Source: UBA7236 sp031372705
GTDB taxonomy: Bacteria; Bacteroidota; Bacteroidia; Chitinophagales; BACL12
Direction of reading: 5' to 3'
Assembly (NCBI GenBank): GCA_031372705.1
Contig: JANMLV010000022.1
Span: 1 to 43,499 of the forward strand
DNA: 43,499 bases
Below are positions 23,542-30,958 of the stretch, piece after piece (position 1 is the first letter of the stretch; each line of letters begins with the position of its first letter). The notes below the pieces were generated by a model, which saw only the letters and a program-made list of their open reading frames with translations, made no database searches and had not been told where the DNA came from. Made by a program: the position numbers and the translations under genes.

Positions 23542-24825
23542 TTAATAAGGAATAATTTTTTCGTGCGGGTCTTTCTCCGGCTTTTCTAATAGTTGAATTA
23601 ATTTTAATTCAATTTCAGGCGTAATAATATGTTCAATGGCTTCGGCATCTTCATGCACATGGTCGCCTTGAATTTGCAATTGTTGTGTTAAGTACATTTC
23701 CCAAAGCCTGTGAATGCGCGTTATGCGTTTGCCTTCTATTTGGCCGGCTTCAGTTAATAAATATCCGGAAAGATGTTTTACCACCAAGTCTTTTTGCACT
23801 AACATTTTAAAGCCTTGCTTAAACTCGCGACTTTTCATCTCGCGCTCTTCCACAATTTCTGAAATGGAAAAAATATGCTTGCCGGGATTTTTTTCTTCTA
23901 AATGATATAATTCCTTCAAAATATTTTCACGCAACATTTTATGCAAATATTTTTTTCGAGTAATATATTTTGGCACTACGCCTTTTTTAGGTGCAAATAA
24001 AATACTGAGCACGGCTATTGCCGAAATCATCATCACTATCCATGGTCCTGTCGGCATTTTGTTATCAATGTAAGATACATAAGCACCAATAATGCTGCCG
24101 ATTACCGCAAATAAAACGGCGAGTAATATCATAACACGCAATTTGTTGGTCCAATATTTCGCAGCCGCAGCAGGTGTTATCAGCATAGCTGCCATTAACA
24201 CAACCCCAACTGCCTGAATGCCTGCCGCCACAGCTGCTACTGTTAATGTGGTTAATAACAATTGCAATTTATTAACCGGTAGCCCAACCGCCTGCGCATA
24301 CTGTGGGTCGAAACTCAATAATTTAAATTCTTTATAAAAAATAACCACTGCCGTAATAATAATGATGCTCACAGCGCCCATCGTTTTAATATCATCAGGA
24401 TGCATAGCCGCTGCTTTGCCAAATAAAAAATTATTTAAACCACTTTGTGCTGCATTGCCTGATTGTTGAATAAAAGTCAGTAATAATATCCCAACGCCAA
24501 AAAAAACAGATAATACAAGTCCTATCGCTGTGTCCGATTTTAATTTGCTATGCCTCGTAATTAAATCAACACAAATAATGGACAACCACCCTGTAACAAA
24601 TGCACCACCCAACAATACCCATAAATTGCGTGTGTCGAATAAAATAAAGGCTAAACAAACGCCGGGTAAAACAGAATGTGCAATAGCATCTCCAGTTAAT
24701 GCACGTTTCTGCAAAAATGCAAATGTGCCTATGGTGGCTGAACTGATACCTAAAAGTATCATCCCTACTACCACAAATAATACATTTGGGTCACTAAGCG
24801 AAAGAAAGTTAAAAAATGAATTCAT
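23542..24825 (-). CDS. Metal ABC transporter permease fused to a DtxR-like sensor domain
   Basis: 427 residues. Residues 1-~280 are an ABC-3 permease: 'FLQKRALTGDAIAHSVLPGV', 'FDPQYAQAVGL' and 'AAMLITPAAAA' are the same landmarks as in its partner. Residues ~295-427 are a cytoplasmic DtxR-like tail: a winged-helix part (about 295-360, 'FSISEIVEEREMKSREFKQGF', 'LLTEAG'), then a dimerisation/metal part with 'RIHRLWEMYL' (His372, Glu376) and 'VHEDAEAIEH' (Glu395, His399), ending 'PEKDPHEKIIPY'. These residues match the metal ligands of free DtxR proteins. The SH3/FeoA domain of the free regulator is absent. The tail may sense cytoplasmic metal and gate transport, or bind DNA; either is inference. 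Part of the tro-like operon. Confidence 0.9.
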   Translation of the reverse strand: MNSFFNFLSLSDPNVLFVVVGMILLGISSATIGTFAFLQKRALTGDAIAHSVLPGVCLAFILFDTRNLWVLLGGAFVTGWLSIICVDLITRHSKLKSDTAIGLVLSVFFGVGILLLTFIQQSGNAAQSGLNNFLFGKAAAMHPDDIKTMGAVSIIIITAVVIFYKEFKLLSFDPQYAQAVGLPVNKLQLLLTTLTVAAVAAGIQAVGVVLMAAMLITPAAAAKYWTNKLRVMILLAVLFAVIGSIIGAYVSYIDNKMPTGPWIVMMISAIAVLSILFAPKKGVVPKYITRKKYLHKMLRENILKELYHLEEKNPGKHIFSISEIVEEREMKSREFKQGFKMLVQKDLVVKHLSGYLLTEAGQIEGKRITRIHRLWEMYLTQQLQIQGDHVHEDAEAIEHIITPEIELKLIQLLEKPEKDPHEKIIPY

Positions 24826-24831
24826 TTGTTT

Positions 24832-25557
24832 TTATAATTCAAATCGATAGGATAAACCTGTTGAAAGAAATGTTATCTCAGATTCAAAAAAATAACCTCC
24901 CGAAATATCTAATTGAAAATTATTGTTGATTAAATAGGTAAATCCGATATCTATTGCAGTGGAACCATAATCTCGCGGACTCCGTTGCCCGAATATTTCA
25001 ATAAAGTAACCACATGTTTCGCCTAATGCTAAAGCATTGGAAATAGAATAGTTTACGTTAGCTCCCGTTTCATCACTTAGCCAATTGCCGCCTGCATTAA
25101 TTCCTATCGACCAAAAATCAAATACATCTACCGACCCTAATAAAACAATATCGGCCGTACTACTCATCCCTGTTAATTCAATTTGCGTTAAATGGGTGCC
25201 AATTGCAGTGAGTAATGCCAGTTTAAATTTGTCTTTATTTAAAAATACCGATTTCGCACCAATACTAATTCGCTGATTGTAAATGATATTAGGTTCATCA
25301 AACGTTAAACTCGGTTCAACGCCAAGGCGCAGTTCTGTATGCGTATTAAGACCAAAGCGCATTAAACTTGAGGCAATATCAAATTGCTGATTATTATCAA
25401 ATGTATATTGAAAACCGTGTTCGCCTTGCAACCAACCTGTTGGCACTATTTCAGCACTCTCCGTAATATCCGGTCTGTCGGTTACAATTACAGTTGATTG
25501 CGCAATAGCAATTTTGCCTATTACAACGAAACAATTTATAATTAATATTTTTTTCAT
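24832..25557 (-). CDS. Outer-membrane beta-barrel-like protein within the metal transporter operon
   Basis: 241 residues with a signal peptide (about 1-19, ending AIAQ). 'VTDRPDITESAEIVPTGWLQ' near the start is typical of the PF13557-like 'transporter'/MetA-pathway outer-membrane family. The rest alternates polar and hydrophobic residues in amphipathic strands and ends 'LSTGLSYRFEL' with a C-terminal aromatic strand, as expected for a barrel. It sits between the ATPase gene (5-bp gap) and the permease-DtxR gene (6-bp gap) on the same strand, so it is surely co-transcribed. Its place suggests an outer-membrane channel or accessory for the metal handled by the ABC system. This role is inference from context; the family has no settled function. 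Confidence 0.75.
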   Translation of the reverse strand: MKKILIINCFVVIGKIAIAQSTVIVTDRPDITESAEIVPTGWLQGEHGFQYTFDNNQQFDIASSLMRFGLNTHTELRLGVEPSLTFDEPNIIYNQRISIGAKSVFLNKDKFKLALLTAIGTHLTQIELTGMSSTADIVLLGSVDVFDFWSIGINAGGNWLSDETGANVNYSISNALALGETCGYFIEIFGQRSPRDYGSTAIDIGFTYLINNNFQLDISGGYFFESEITFLSTGLSYRFEL

Positions 25558-25562
25558 ATCAA

Positions 25563-26351
25563 TTATTTTTCTCTTGGTGGCACTTGCAATTCGCCTAACA
25601 TTTCACCAACCTTAGCTAATAAATCAATTTTACCACCGTAGGTTCTTTGTAAATATTCAGGTACAAATATTTTTTCTTTTGGTCCGCTGCCTATTAATTG
25701 TGTGTTTAATAATATTATCCAATCAAAATATTCATAAGCACTTTGCAAATCGTGATGCACTACCAAAATTGTTTTGCCTTCATCGCGCATGCTTAATAAT
25801 AAATTAAATATTGTTTTCTCGGTAGTTGCGTCTATGCCTGCAAACGGTTCGTCCATAAAATACAAATCAGCCTCTTGAGCTAAACTGCGTGCTATAAATA
25901 CACGTTGTTGTTGCCCTCCCGATAACTGCGAAATTTGTCGGTTAATATATTGCTGCATATTTACTTTTTCTAAACATGCTAATGCAATTTCCTTGTCTTG
26001 TTTATTGAGTCGTTTCAGTAATCCTTTTTTACCATACCTGCCCATCAACACCACATCTAAAACACTAGCCGGAAAATCCCAGTCTACACTTCCTCGTTGT
26101 GGCACATAGGCAACGCGATTGCGCACATCATTAATATTTTCACCAAAAAGTTTCACATAACCACTATCATGGTCATTTAATTCCATCATCGCTTTAATCA
26201 ATGTCGACTTACCCGCACCATTTGGTCCGATAATACCAACCAATTTCCCTTCAGGAATTTCAAAATCTATTCCCCATAATGCAGGCTTTCGGTTGTAAGA
26301 AACCGTTAGGTCGTGCACCTCAATTGCAGGGATATTTTTATTTTCACTCAT
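25563..26351 (-). CDS. Metal ABC transporter ATP-binding protein (TroB/MntB-like)
   Basis: 262 residues, the cytoplasmic ATPase that powers the importer. Walker A is GPNGAGKST (42-50), the Q-loop region is 'VAYVPQRGSVDWDFP', the ABC signature LSGGQQQR lies near 142-149, Walker B 'LYFMDEPF' near 160, and the switch is 'VVHHDL'. 'RGSVDWDFPASVLDVVLMGR' is typical of the Mn/Zn/Fe subfamily. The gene follows the binding-protein gene by 55 bp and precedes the outer-membrane gene by 5 bp. Confidence 0.95.
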   Translation of the reverse strand: MSENKNIPAIEVHDLTVSYNRKPALWGIDFEIPEGKLVGIIGPNGAGKSTLIKAMMELNDHDSGYVKLFGENINDVRNRVAYVPQRGSVDWDFPASVLDVVLMGRYGKKGLLKRLNKQDKEIALACLEKVNMQQYINRQISQLSGGQQQRVFIARSLAQEADLYFMDEPFAGIDATTEKTIFNLLLSMRDEGKTILVVHHDLQSAYEYFDWIILLNTQLIGSGPKEKIFVPEYLQRTYGGKIDLLAKVGEMLGELQVPPREK

Positions 26352-26406
26352 TACACTAAATAAAATAAATTTTAAATAATTATCGAAGTTCGATTTATTT
26401 CACCAC

Positions 26407-27324
26407 TCATTTTAATGCTTCATAAATAACTGTCGCATTATGTGTTACCATGCCAATATAATTACCTTCAGCTGTGTCAGCCGCGCCCATGGCATCACTA
26501 AACAATGTGCCTCCGGTTTTTACAGGATGTTTTTTCTGATTGCAACCTTCCACCACAGCTTGAATCGATTTCTGACTCACACTGCTCTCTACAAATACGG
26601 CTTTAATATTATCTGCAATTATTAAATCAACCATATCGGTTATATCTTTTAATCCAAATTCGGCTGCTGTTGAAATGCCTTGTAATCCTTTTACTTTAAT
26701 GTTGTATCGGTCGCCAAAATAACCAAACGCATCATGTGAGGTTACCAGTATTCTATTTGCCTCGGGTATGGCTGCAATTTTCTCTTTCACTAATTGGTCG
26801 AGTGCGCTTAATTGGATTAAGTAATTCGCTGTTTGCGTAGTATAAAATTCGGCATGTTGTGTATCTATGGCAGCCATTTTATTGCCAATAGTGGTAACGG
26901 CAATCATCCATAATTCAACATCAAACCAAATATGCGGATCATGTGTGGCTATGCCGGCTACTTTTGCCACGCTGCGCAATTTATTTTCTGGAATATCGGC
27001 TGCAACAGGAAAAACGGGCTTATCTGTCGCCAAACGGTCAAAAACTTCTTGCATTTTACCTTCTAAGTGCAATCCATTGTAAAAAATGATATCCGCTTGT
27101 CGAAGGGCATTTAAATCACCTTGGGTGGCTTTATACAGGTGAGGGTCAACTCCCGGACCCATGAGCACAATTACGTCAGCCTTATCGCCTACAATCATTT
27201 TTACGGCATCACCTATCATGCCTGTGGTGGTCACAATGGTGAGTTTGCCCGGTTCAGCCTGTTCTTTTGGCTTGCATGCGCCAAGTAACAAGGCACTAAA
27301 TAGTATTAAAATTAACGGTTTCAT
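26407..27324 (-). CDS. Metal ABC transporter substrate-binding lipoprotein (TroA-like)
   Basis: 305 residues; captures the metal on the periplasmic side of the inner membrane. ATG at 27324 is preferred: it gives a lipoprotein signal with lipobox LLGAC (Cys17). A GTG at 27339 would lie inside the -7 promoter box. The cluster A-I ligands can be placed as His62 ('DPHLYK'), His131 ('DPHIWFD'), His197 ('SHDAFGYF') and Asp277 ('LFSDAMG'). This His-His-His-Asp set, with 'KVKGLQGISTAAE', resembles TroA (Zn/Mn) more than the Glu-bearing Mn-specific MntC/PsaA. There is no His-rich loop of ZnuA type. It is the first gene of the operon, under a DtxR-box-like operator. Confidence 0.93.
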   Translation of the reverse strand: MKPLILILFSALLLGACKPKEQAEPGKLTIVTTTGMIGDAVKMIVGDKADVIVLMGPGVDPHLYKATQGDLNALRQADIIFYNGLHLEGKMQEVFDRLATDKPVFPVAADIPENKLRSVAKVAGIATHDPHIWFDVELWMIAVTTIGNKMAAIDTQHAEFYTTQTANYLIQLSALDQLVKEKIAAIPEANRILVTSHDAFGYFGDRYNIKVKGLQGISTAAEFGLKDITDMVDLIIADNIKAVFVESSVSQKSIQAVVEGCNQKKHPVKTGGTLFSDAMGAADTAEGNYIGMVTHNATVIYEALK

Positions 27325-27338
27325 AGCCTGATTTGACA

Positions 27339-27368
27339 CAAAGATACAATAATTTAGATTAGTCTAAA
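27339..27368 (-). promoter_or_regulatory. Promoter and DtxR-box-like operator of the metal transporter operon
   Basis: On the minus strand the -7 box TATCTTTG occupies 27346-27339. Immediately upstream, TTTAGATTAGTCTAAA (27353-27368 as read on the plus strand) is an inverted repeat with 6-bp arms and resembles the classical DtxR/IdeR core TTAGGTTAGCCTAA. A regulator bound there would cover the region between -33 and -7 and block transcription. The start codon at 27324 is 14 nt past the box. The DtxR protein at 12100-12771 is the obvious candidate; this link is inferred. Confidence 0.6.
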
Positions 27369-27391
27369 AAATAATTTAGTATCTTTTAAAA

Positions 27392-27410
27392 ATTTAACAC
27401 GCTGTTAAAT
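27392..27410. promoter_or_regulatory. Perfect inverted repeat before the thioesterase gene
   Basis: ATTTAAC-ACGCT-GTTAAAT, with 7-bp perfect arms and a 5-nt spacer, directly before a TAACTTAG -7-like box (27414-27421) and 20 bp before the ATG at 27430. It could be an operator for this gene. It is separate from the DtxR-like box 24 bp away. Confidence 0.4.
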
Positions 27411-27429
27411 CCTTAACTTAGCGGCAGAA

Positions 27430-27822
27430 ATGATAAATCCTTTTAAAATCGGCGATGTAAAAGTGTTTACACATACTGTGGAAGCAACCGATATTGCGGC
27501 ATTTGAGAGCGGTGTGGTGCATCAGGTTTACAGTACCTTTTGTTTAAGCAGAGATGCCGAATGGAGCACGAGGTTGTTTGTGTTAGAGATGAAAGAAATG
27601 GATGAAGAAGGCATTGGGACATTTATTGAAGTAAAGCATGTTTCTCCCGCAAAAGTTGGGTCTCAAGTAGATTTTTATGCCAAATTAGAAGCTGTTAACC
27701 GGAATGAAATTATCTGTTCATTTATTGCAAAATGTGGTGAGCGAATTATTGCTGAAGGAAGAACGGGACAAAAAATATTGAAACTGGAAAAGCTGAATGC
27801 AATTATGTCGGCAATTAATTAA
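27430..27822 (+). CDS. Hotdog-fold thioesterase, FlK-like
   Basis: 130 residues in a single hotdog domain. 'GVVHQVYSTFCLSRDAEWSTRLFVLEM', then 'GIGTFIEVKHVSPAKVGSQVDFYAKLEAV' and a late 'IIAEGRTGQKIL', follow the pattern of the fluoroacetyl-CoA thioesterase (FlK) family of small acyl-CoA thioesterases. The substrate cannot be told. It is divergent from the metal transporter operon across a 105-bp region that holds two inverted repeats, and lies 46 bp upstream of smpB, which has its own promoter. Confidence 0.75.
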   Translation: MINPFKIGDVKVFTHTVEATDIAAFESGVVHQVYSTFCLSRDAEWSTRLFVLEMKEMDEEGIGTFIEVKHVSPAKVGSQVDFYAKLEAVNRNEIICSFIAKCGERIIAEGRTGQKILKLEKLNAIMSAIN

Positions 27823-27827
27823 TTGAA

Positions 27828-27857
27828 TTGCAACGAACTGCAATTATTGTAATTTTG
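27828..27857 (+). promoter_or_regulatory. smpB promoter (TTG-N19-TAATTTTG)
   Basis: TTG at 27828-27830, a 19-bp spacer and TAATTTTG at 27850-27857: a full match to the Bacteroidota -33/-7 consensus, 11 nt before the smpB ATG. Confidence 0.7.
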
Positions 27858-27868
27858 TTAAAACTGAA

Positions 27869-28327
27869 ATGAAACCTGCCGAATTAAATATAAGAAATAA
27901 GCGCGCTACTTTCGAGTATGAAATAATTGATCGTTATACGGCAGGATTAGTTTTACGTGGTAGCGAAATAAAAAGTGTGCGCGACGGCAAAGTCAGCATA
28001 AACGAAGCTTATTGCATGTTTAAAGATGGAGAACTATGGGTTAAGAACCTGAACATTTCGGAATATAAACAGGCTTCGGTTTGGCAACACGAGCCCTTGC
28101 GGATGCGCAAATTACTTTTGAGTAAGAAAGAACTCAGTAAATTATTGGCCAAGGTTAAAGAGCGCGGCTACACCATTATTCCGCTCAAGATGTTTATGAA
28201 CGAAAGAAGTTTTGCCAAATTAGAAATTGCTTTGGCGCGCGGTAAAAAAACGCATGATAAGCGCAATTCCATAAAGGCTAAAGACGAAAAAAGGGATCTT
28301 GATAGATCCCTTAGAAATTATAAATAA
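27869..28327 (+). CDS. smpB: SsrA-binding protein SmpB
   Basis: Binds tmRNA and delivers it to stalled ribosomes in trans-translation. 152 residues, normal length. Signatures: 'NIRNKRATFEYEIIDRYTAGLVLRGSEIKSVRDGKVSI', 'NISEYKQAS', 'LRMRKLLLSKKEL', 'GYTIIPLKMFMNERSFAKLEIALARGKK' and the basic tail 'KRNSIKAKDEKRDLDRSLRNYK'. The tail, unstructured until it enters the ribosome, is partly encoded by DNA that also forms a hairpin (28291-28312) able to act as a terminator for the opposite-strand lipoprotein gene. No tmRNA gene is visible in the window. Confidence 0.97.
   Translation: MKPAELNIRNKRATFEYEIIDRYTAGLVLRGSEIKSVRDGKVSINEAYCMFKDGELWVKNLNISEYKQASVWQHEPLRMRKLLLSKKELSKLLAKVKERGYTIIPLKMFMNERSFAKLEIALARGKKTHDKRNSIKAKDEKRDLDRSLRNYK
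28287..28312 (-). terminator. Terminator for the lipoprotein gene, located inside the smpB coding sequence
   Basis: On the minus strand AAGGGATC-TATCAA-GATCCC is followed by TTTTTT, a perfect stem with a U-tract, about 29 nt after the stop codon of the gene at 28341-28937. The same bases encode the last residues of SmpB on the other strand. Confidence 0.7.
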
Positions 28328-28356
28328 GAACTTAATTTAATTAAGGAGTTAAGTTC
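28328..28356. repeat. Inverted repeat between convergent smpB and lipoprotein genes
   Basis: GAACTTAA at 28328-28335 pairs perfectly with TTAAGTTC at 28349-28356 across 13 nt. It overlaps the 3' end of the lipoprotein gene and may act as a weak terminator or stabiliser for smpB mRNA. AT-rich and without a T-run. Confidence 0.4.
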
Positions 28357-28937
28357 ACATCAAATTTTAATTCAATTAATACACTTTCAGAACCGGCATC
28401 GTAACTTGAATCAATCGGATTAAATACAGTGTAATTATCAGAAAAATCAACATTCATAATCATGTCGTTAAATGCTAAACGTGGTAAGTCGTAATTTGAC
28501 CACTGATTCATTATTCCCGTTAGGTCTAAATTTACGCTTGTTTTTGACTGGTCATCATCACCCCAAAACCAATAGCTGGTTTGTGAACTTTGAGAAATAA
28601 CGCTACCTGTGTTAAAGTTGTTGATGAATTCTTCAGAAAATACTTCACCATTATCTTTTACATCCATTTTATAAATGTAAGCGTATGATTCGGTAACACC
28701 ATCGGTTGTTACATAAAGATTAGTTCCGTCAAATTCGTATTCAACATTGGTAGTTGCACCGTTTAAAGTTGTAACCACTGTACCTGTCATGCTCGTTAAA
28801 AGCCATGGCTGGGTCATACGGGCATCACGTGAGTGAATAGTAAAAAATGGATCTTCTTCACCTTTAGCACAACCGGAAAAGGTAAAAGAAGCGCCCACTA
28901 ATAGGGCAAAAAATGCAATCGAAAGTAGTTTTTTCAT
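28341..28937 (-). CDS. Putative lipoprotein of unknown function
   Basis: 198 residues. A lipoprotein signal with Cys22 in 'FTFSGCAKG' is followed by a mature part 'DPFFTIHSRDARMTQPWLLTSM' and alternating strand-like segments, reminiscent of lipocalin-like Bacteroidota lipoproteins. The C-terminus ends 'LIELKFDVNLTP'. It has a TAACTTTG -7 box at 28964-28971 (minus strand) and a terminator that lies inside smpB. No specific function can be given. Confidence 0.75.
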   Translation of the reverse strand: MKKLLSIAFFALLVGASFTFSGCAKGEEDPFFTIHSRDARMTQPWLLTSMTGTVVTTLNGATTNVEYEFDGTNLYVTTDGVTESYAYIYKMDVKDNGEVFSEEFINNFNTGSVISQSSQTSYWFWGDDDQSKTSVNLDLTGIMNQWSNYDLPRLAFNDMIMNVDFSDNYTVFNPIDSSYDAGSESVLIELKFDVNLTP

Positions 28938-28963
28938 ATAATATGCTTAAAAATATCGCGGCG

Positions 28964-28971
28964 CAAAGTTA
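28964..28971 (-). promoter_or_regulatory. -7 box of the lipoprotein gene (TAACTTTG)
   Basis: Exact TAnnTTTG match on the minus strand, 26 nt before the ATG at 28937. The same octamer precedes the next upstream gene at 29912-29919. Confidence 0.5.
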
Positions 28972-29019
28972 AGGAATAACAGCAACAAAGAGTGATTGAT
29001 ATGTAAAATAGTTGCAAGT

Positions 29020-29048
29020 AAAAAAAATCCCGGCTAGAGTGCCGGGAT
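29020..29048 (-). terminator. Rho-independent terminator of the outer-membrane protein gene
   Basis: On the minus strand ATCCCGGC pairs perfectly with GCCGGGAT across ACTCTA and is followed by a run of T, 26 nt after the stop codon at 29075. Confidence 0.9.
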
Positions 29049-29074
29049 CTATAATTCCAATTAAATGCTTGTAA

Positions 29075-29890
29075 TTACCAATATACAATAAGGTTTACAC
29101 CACCATAACTGTTAACGTTAAGGCCTGAAACACTGTTTTTATATTCGCCAACACTGCTGAATTCAGTAGTTGTTGTAGTTTGACCTTGAGTATCGGTTAA
29201 TACTGAATCATAAGTCCATTCGCCACCCATACTCATTGAGTTGAAGCCAATACCCACCTCACCTCCGAAAGAAATATTATCTGCAAAGAAATAGTTGAAA
29301 CCACCTAAAAGGTTTAAACCAAATCCTATTCCACCAGGATAGCTAATTTCTTCGATTAAGGAAGAGGAGGTTGTTTCTGCATTTAAATTGACATCAGACG
29401 TATAATTTACACCGGTAAACATGGCAAACAATACATCTACACCCAAATATGGGTCAACTTTTGCCGACTCGGTTTCCATGTGTTTTTCTAAACCAACACC
29501 CACACCAAACGAAAAACCTGAGGTTTTTACCTCTGTAGTTCCATATTCGGTTGGAACACCGGTTGAATCGCCTATAAAGGTTTTTGCCGATAAACTGTTT
29601 AACCCTAAAGAAAAGCGGCTTGCTAATCCATCACTATAATACCTTTTATACAATAATACATTTTGTGGAATTAGATTATCAAGAGTGATATCAAATCCAC
29701 TATTCAAAATGCCAAGTGGGTCGCCAATTGTTGCGCCTGAAATAACAGTTTGATCAAAATTGCCAAAAGCTACATTTGCTAATCCGGTTACGTTAAAGCC
29801 TAAGCCTGAGTAACCTTCATTAGGCATATTTTGCCCATAAACGCTGCAACTGAATGCAGCAAAAACTAAAATGATTGATAATTTTTTCAT
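29075..29890 (-). CDS. Outer-membrane beta-barrel protein of unknown function
   Basis: 271 residues from ATG 29890. The start is chosen because MKKLSIILVF opens a signal peptide (cut near VYGQ), and the in-frame codon at 29914 lies inside the -7 box. The mature part is Gly/aromatic-rich with amphipathic strands ('GLGFNVTGLANVAFGNF', 'FSFGVGVGLEKHM', 'GIGFGLNLLGGFNYFFADNISFGGEVGIGF') and ends in Val-Tyr-Trp, typical of small outer-membrane barrels of Bacteroidota. No ligand or function can be assigned. Single gene with its own -7 box and strong terminator. Confidence 0.75.
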   Translation of the reverse strand: MKKLSIILVFAAFSCSVYGQNMPNEGYSGLGFNVTGLANVAFGNFDQTVISGATIGDPLGILNSGFDITLDNLIPQNVLLYKRYYSDGLASRFSLGLNSLSAKTFIGDSTGVPTEYGTTEVKTSGFSFGVGVGLEKHMETESAKVDPYLGVDVLFAMFTGVNYTSDVNLNAETTSSSLIEEISYPGGIGFGLNLLGGFNYFFADNISFGGEVGIGFNSMSMGGEWTYDSVLTDTQGQTTTTTEFSSVGEYKNSVSGLNVNSYGGVNLIVYW

Positions 29891-29911
29891 AACAATAGGT
29901 TTTGTTTGAGG

Positions 29912-29919
29912 CAAAGTTA
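29912..29919 (-). promoter_or_regulatory. -7 box of the outer-membrane protein gene (TAACTTTG)
   Basis: Exact TAnnTTTG match on the minus strand, 21 nt before the ATG at 29890. It rules out translation from 29914. Confidence 0.5.
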
Positions 29920-30056
29920 GACACCAATGCCTGCGGGCGGTTACATAGAATGAACATTATGCTTTTAAGAAATCCTCATTTTAGTACGCTATTTGCCACT
30001 AAAGTTATCCATTGGGCAGTCGATTTGGTAATACTTATTATAAAATTGTCGATATA

Positions 30057-30740
30057 TCAATAAATTTTTCCAGGCAACATCGGCACAAACTTGAAATTAT
30101 CGCCAACTTCTTTTCTAAACTCATTTTCACCCGTTTTAGTCATTTTTATCATCATTTGGTCGGCATCGTTACCGAGCGGTAATACAATAATACCGCCTAT
30201 TTTGAGCTGTTTTAACAGTTGTTGGGGGATTTCCTTTGCTGCTGCCGTAATAATAATTCTATCGTAAGGCGCATAAGCAGGTATGCCTTCATAGCCATCG
30301 CCGAAATACATTTTTACGCCATTATAACCGAGGATGTACAATTGCTGCTTCGCTTTTTCATGCAATTTTTTAAACCGTTCAATGCTGTAAACTTTTGCAC
30401 CCATTTCAGCCAAAACTGCAGCTTGATAACCGCTTCCGGTGCCAACTTCCAACACTTTCATGCCTGCTTCCAGTTCGAGCCATTCGCTCATGTAGGCTAC
30501 GGTGTAGGGCTGACTTATCGTTTGGCCTTCACCAATTTGAAATGCTTTGTCTTCGTAGGCGTGTTCCAAAAAAGCAGCATCCATAAAGGTATGCCGTGGT
30601 ATAGCATTAATAGCCGTTAAAACCCGCTCATCTATTATTCCTTTCGTGCGCAACAGAGCTACTAATTCTTGTCGCATCCCCTTATGTCTGTAACTATCAA
30701 ATGTCTGATTCACCGGAAATGTTAAATTTATATGATGCAT
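30057..30740 (-). CDS. pcm: Protein-L-isoaspartate O-methyltransferase
   Basis: Repairs isoaspartyl residues in aged proteins using S-adenosylmethionine. 227 residues from ATG 30740, preferred because the conserved 'DSYRHKGMRQELV' block lies just inside it. The ATG at 30677 would cut that block, and a longer frame to 30809 adds unrelated residues. Signatures: 'AINAIPRHTFM', 'GEGQTISQPYTVAYMSEWLE', the SAM-binding 'VLEVGTGSGYQAAVLAEMG', 'GDGYEGIPAYAPYDRIIITAAA' and 'GGIIVLPLG'. Two short perfect hairpins lie just upstream of the start (30743-30758 and 30765-30778). It is convergent with nothing nearby and probably monocistronic. Confidence 0.93.
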   Translation of the reverse strand: MHHINLTFPVNQTFDSYRHKGMRQELVALLRTKGIIDERVLTAINAIPRHTFMDAAFLEHAYEDKAFQIGEGQTISQPYTVAYMSEWLELEAGMKVLEVGTGSGYQAAVLAEMGAKVYSIERFKKLHEKAKQQLYILGYNGVKMYFGDGYEGIPAYAPYDRIIITAAAKEIPQQLLKQLKIGGIIVLPLGNDADQMMIKMTKTGENEFRKEVGDNFKFVPMLPGKIY

Positions 30741-30958
30741 TGCGTCTGGAAGCAGACGAATGTGTTTGCATCTGCAAATGAATAACACTTTGAGCAGTAT
30801 ACTTTCCACTTTTACCTATAAATTATCCACAATCACTTTTTTAATCGAAAAAATTCTCCTGCTGTTTTTATTTTTACAGGAGGTTAACCCGGGCACGAAA
30901 TTTGAATCAAAGGGGTAATTAAAATTTATAAAAACATTCAAAACCTTATTTAACAATT

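Noticed and set aside
27325..27339. GTG 27339 as start of the metal-binding lipoprotein
   Set aside because: The codon is inside the -7 promoter box. ATG 27324 gives a proper lipoprotein signal.
30219..30620. 133-codon plus-strand open frame within pcm
   Set aside because: The antisense strand encodes all conserved isoaspartate methyltransferase motifs, so this is a shadow.
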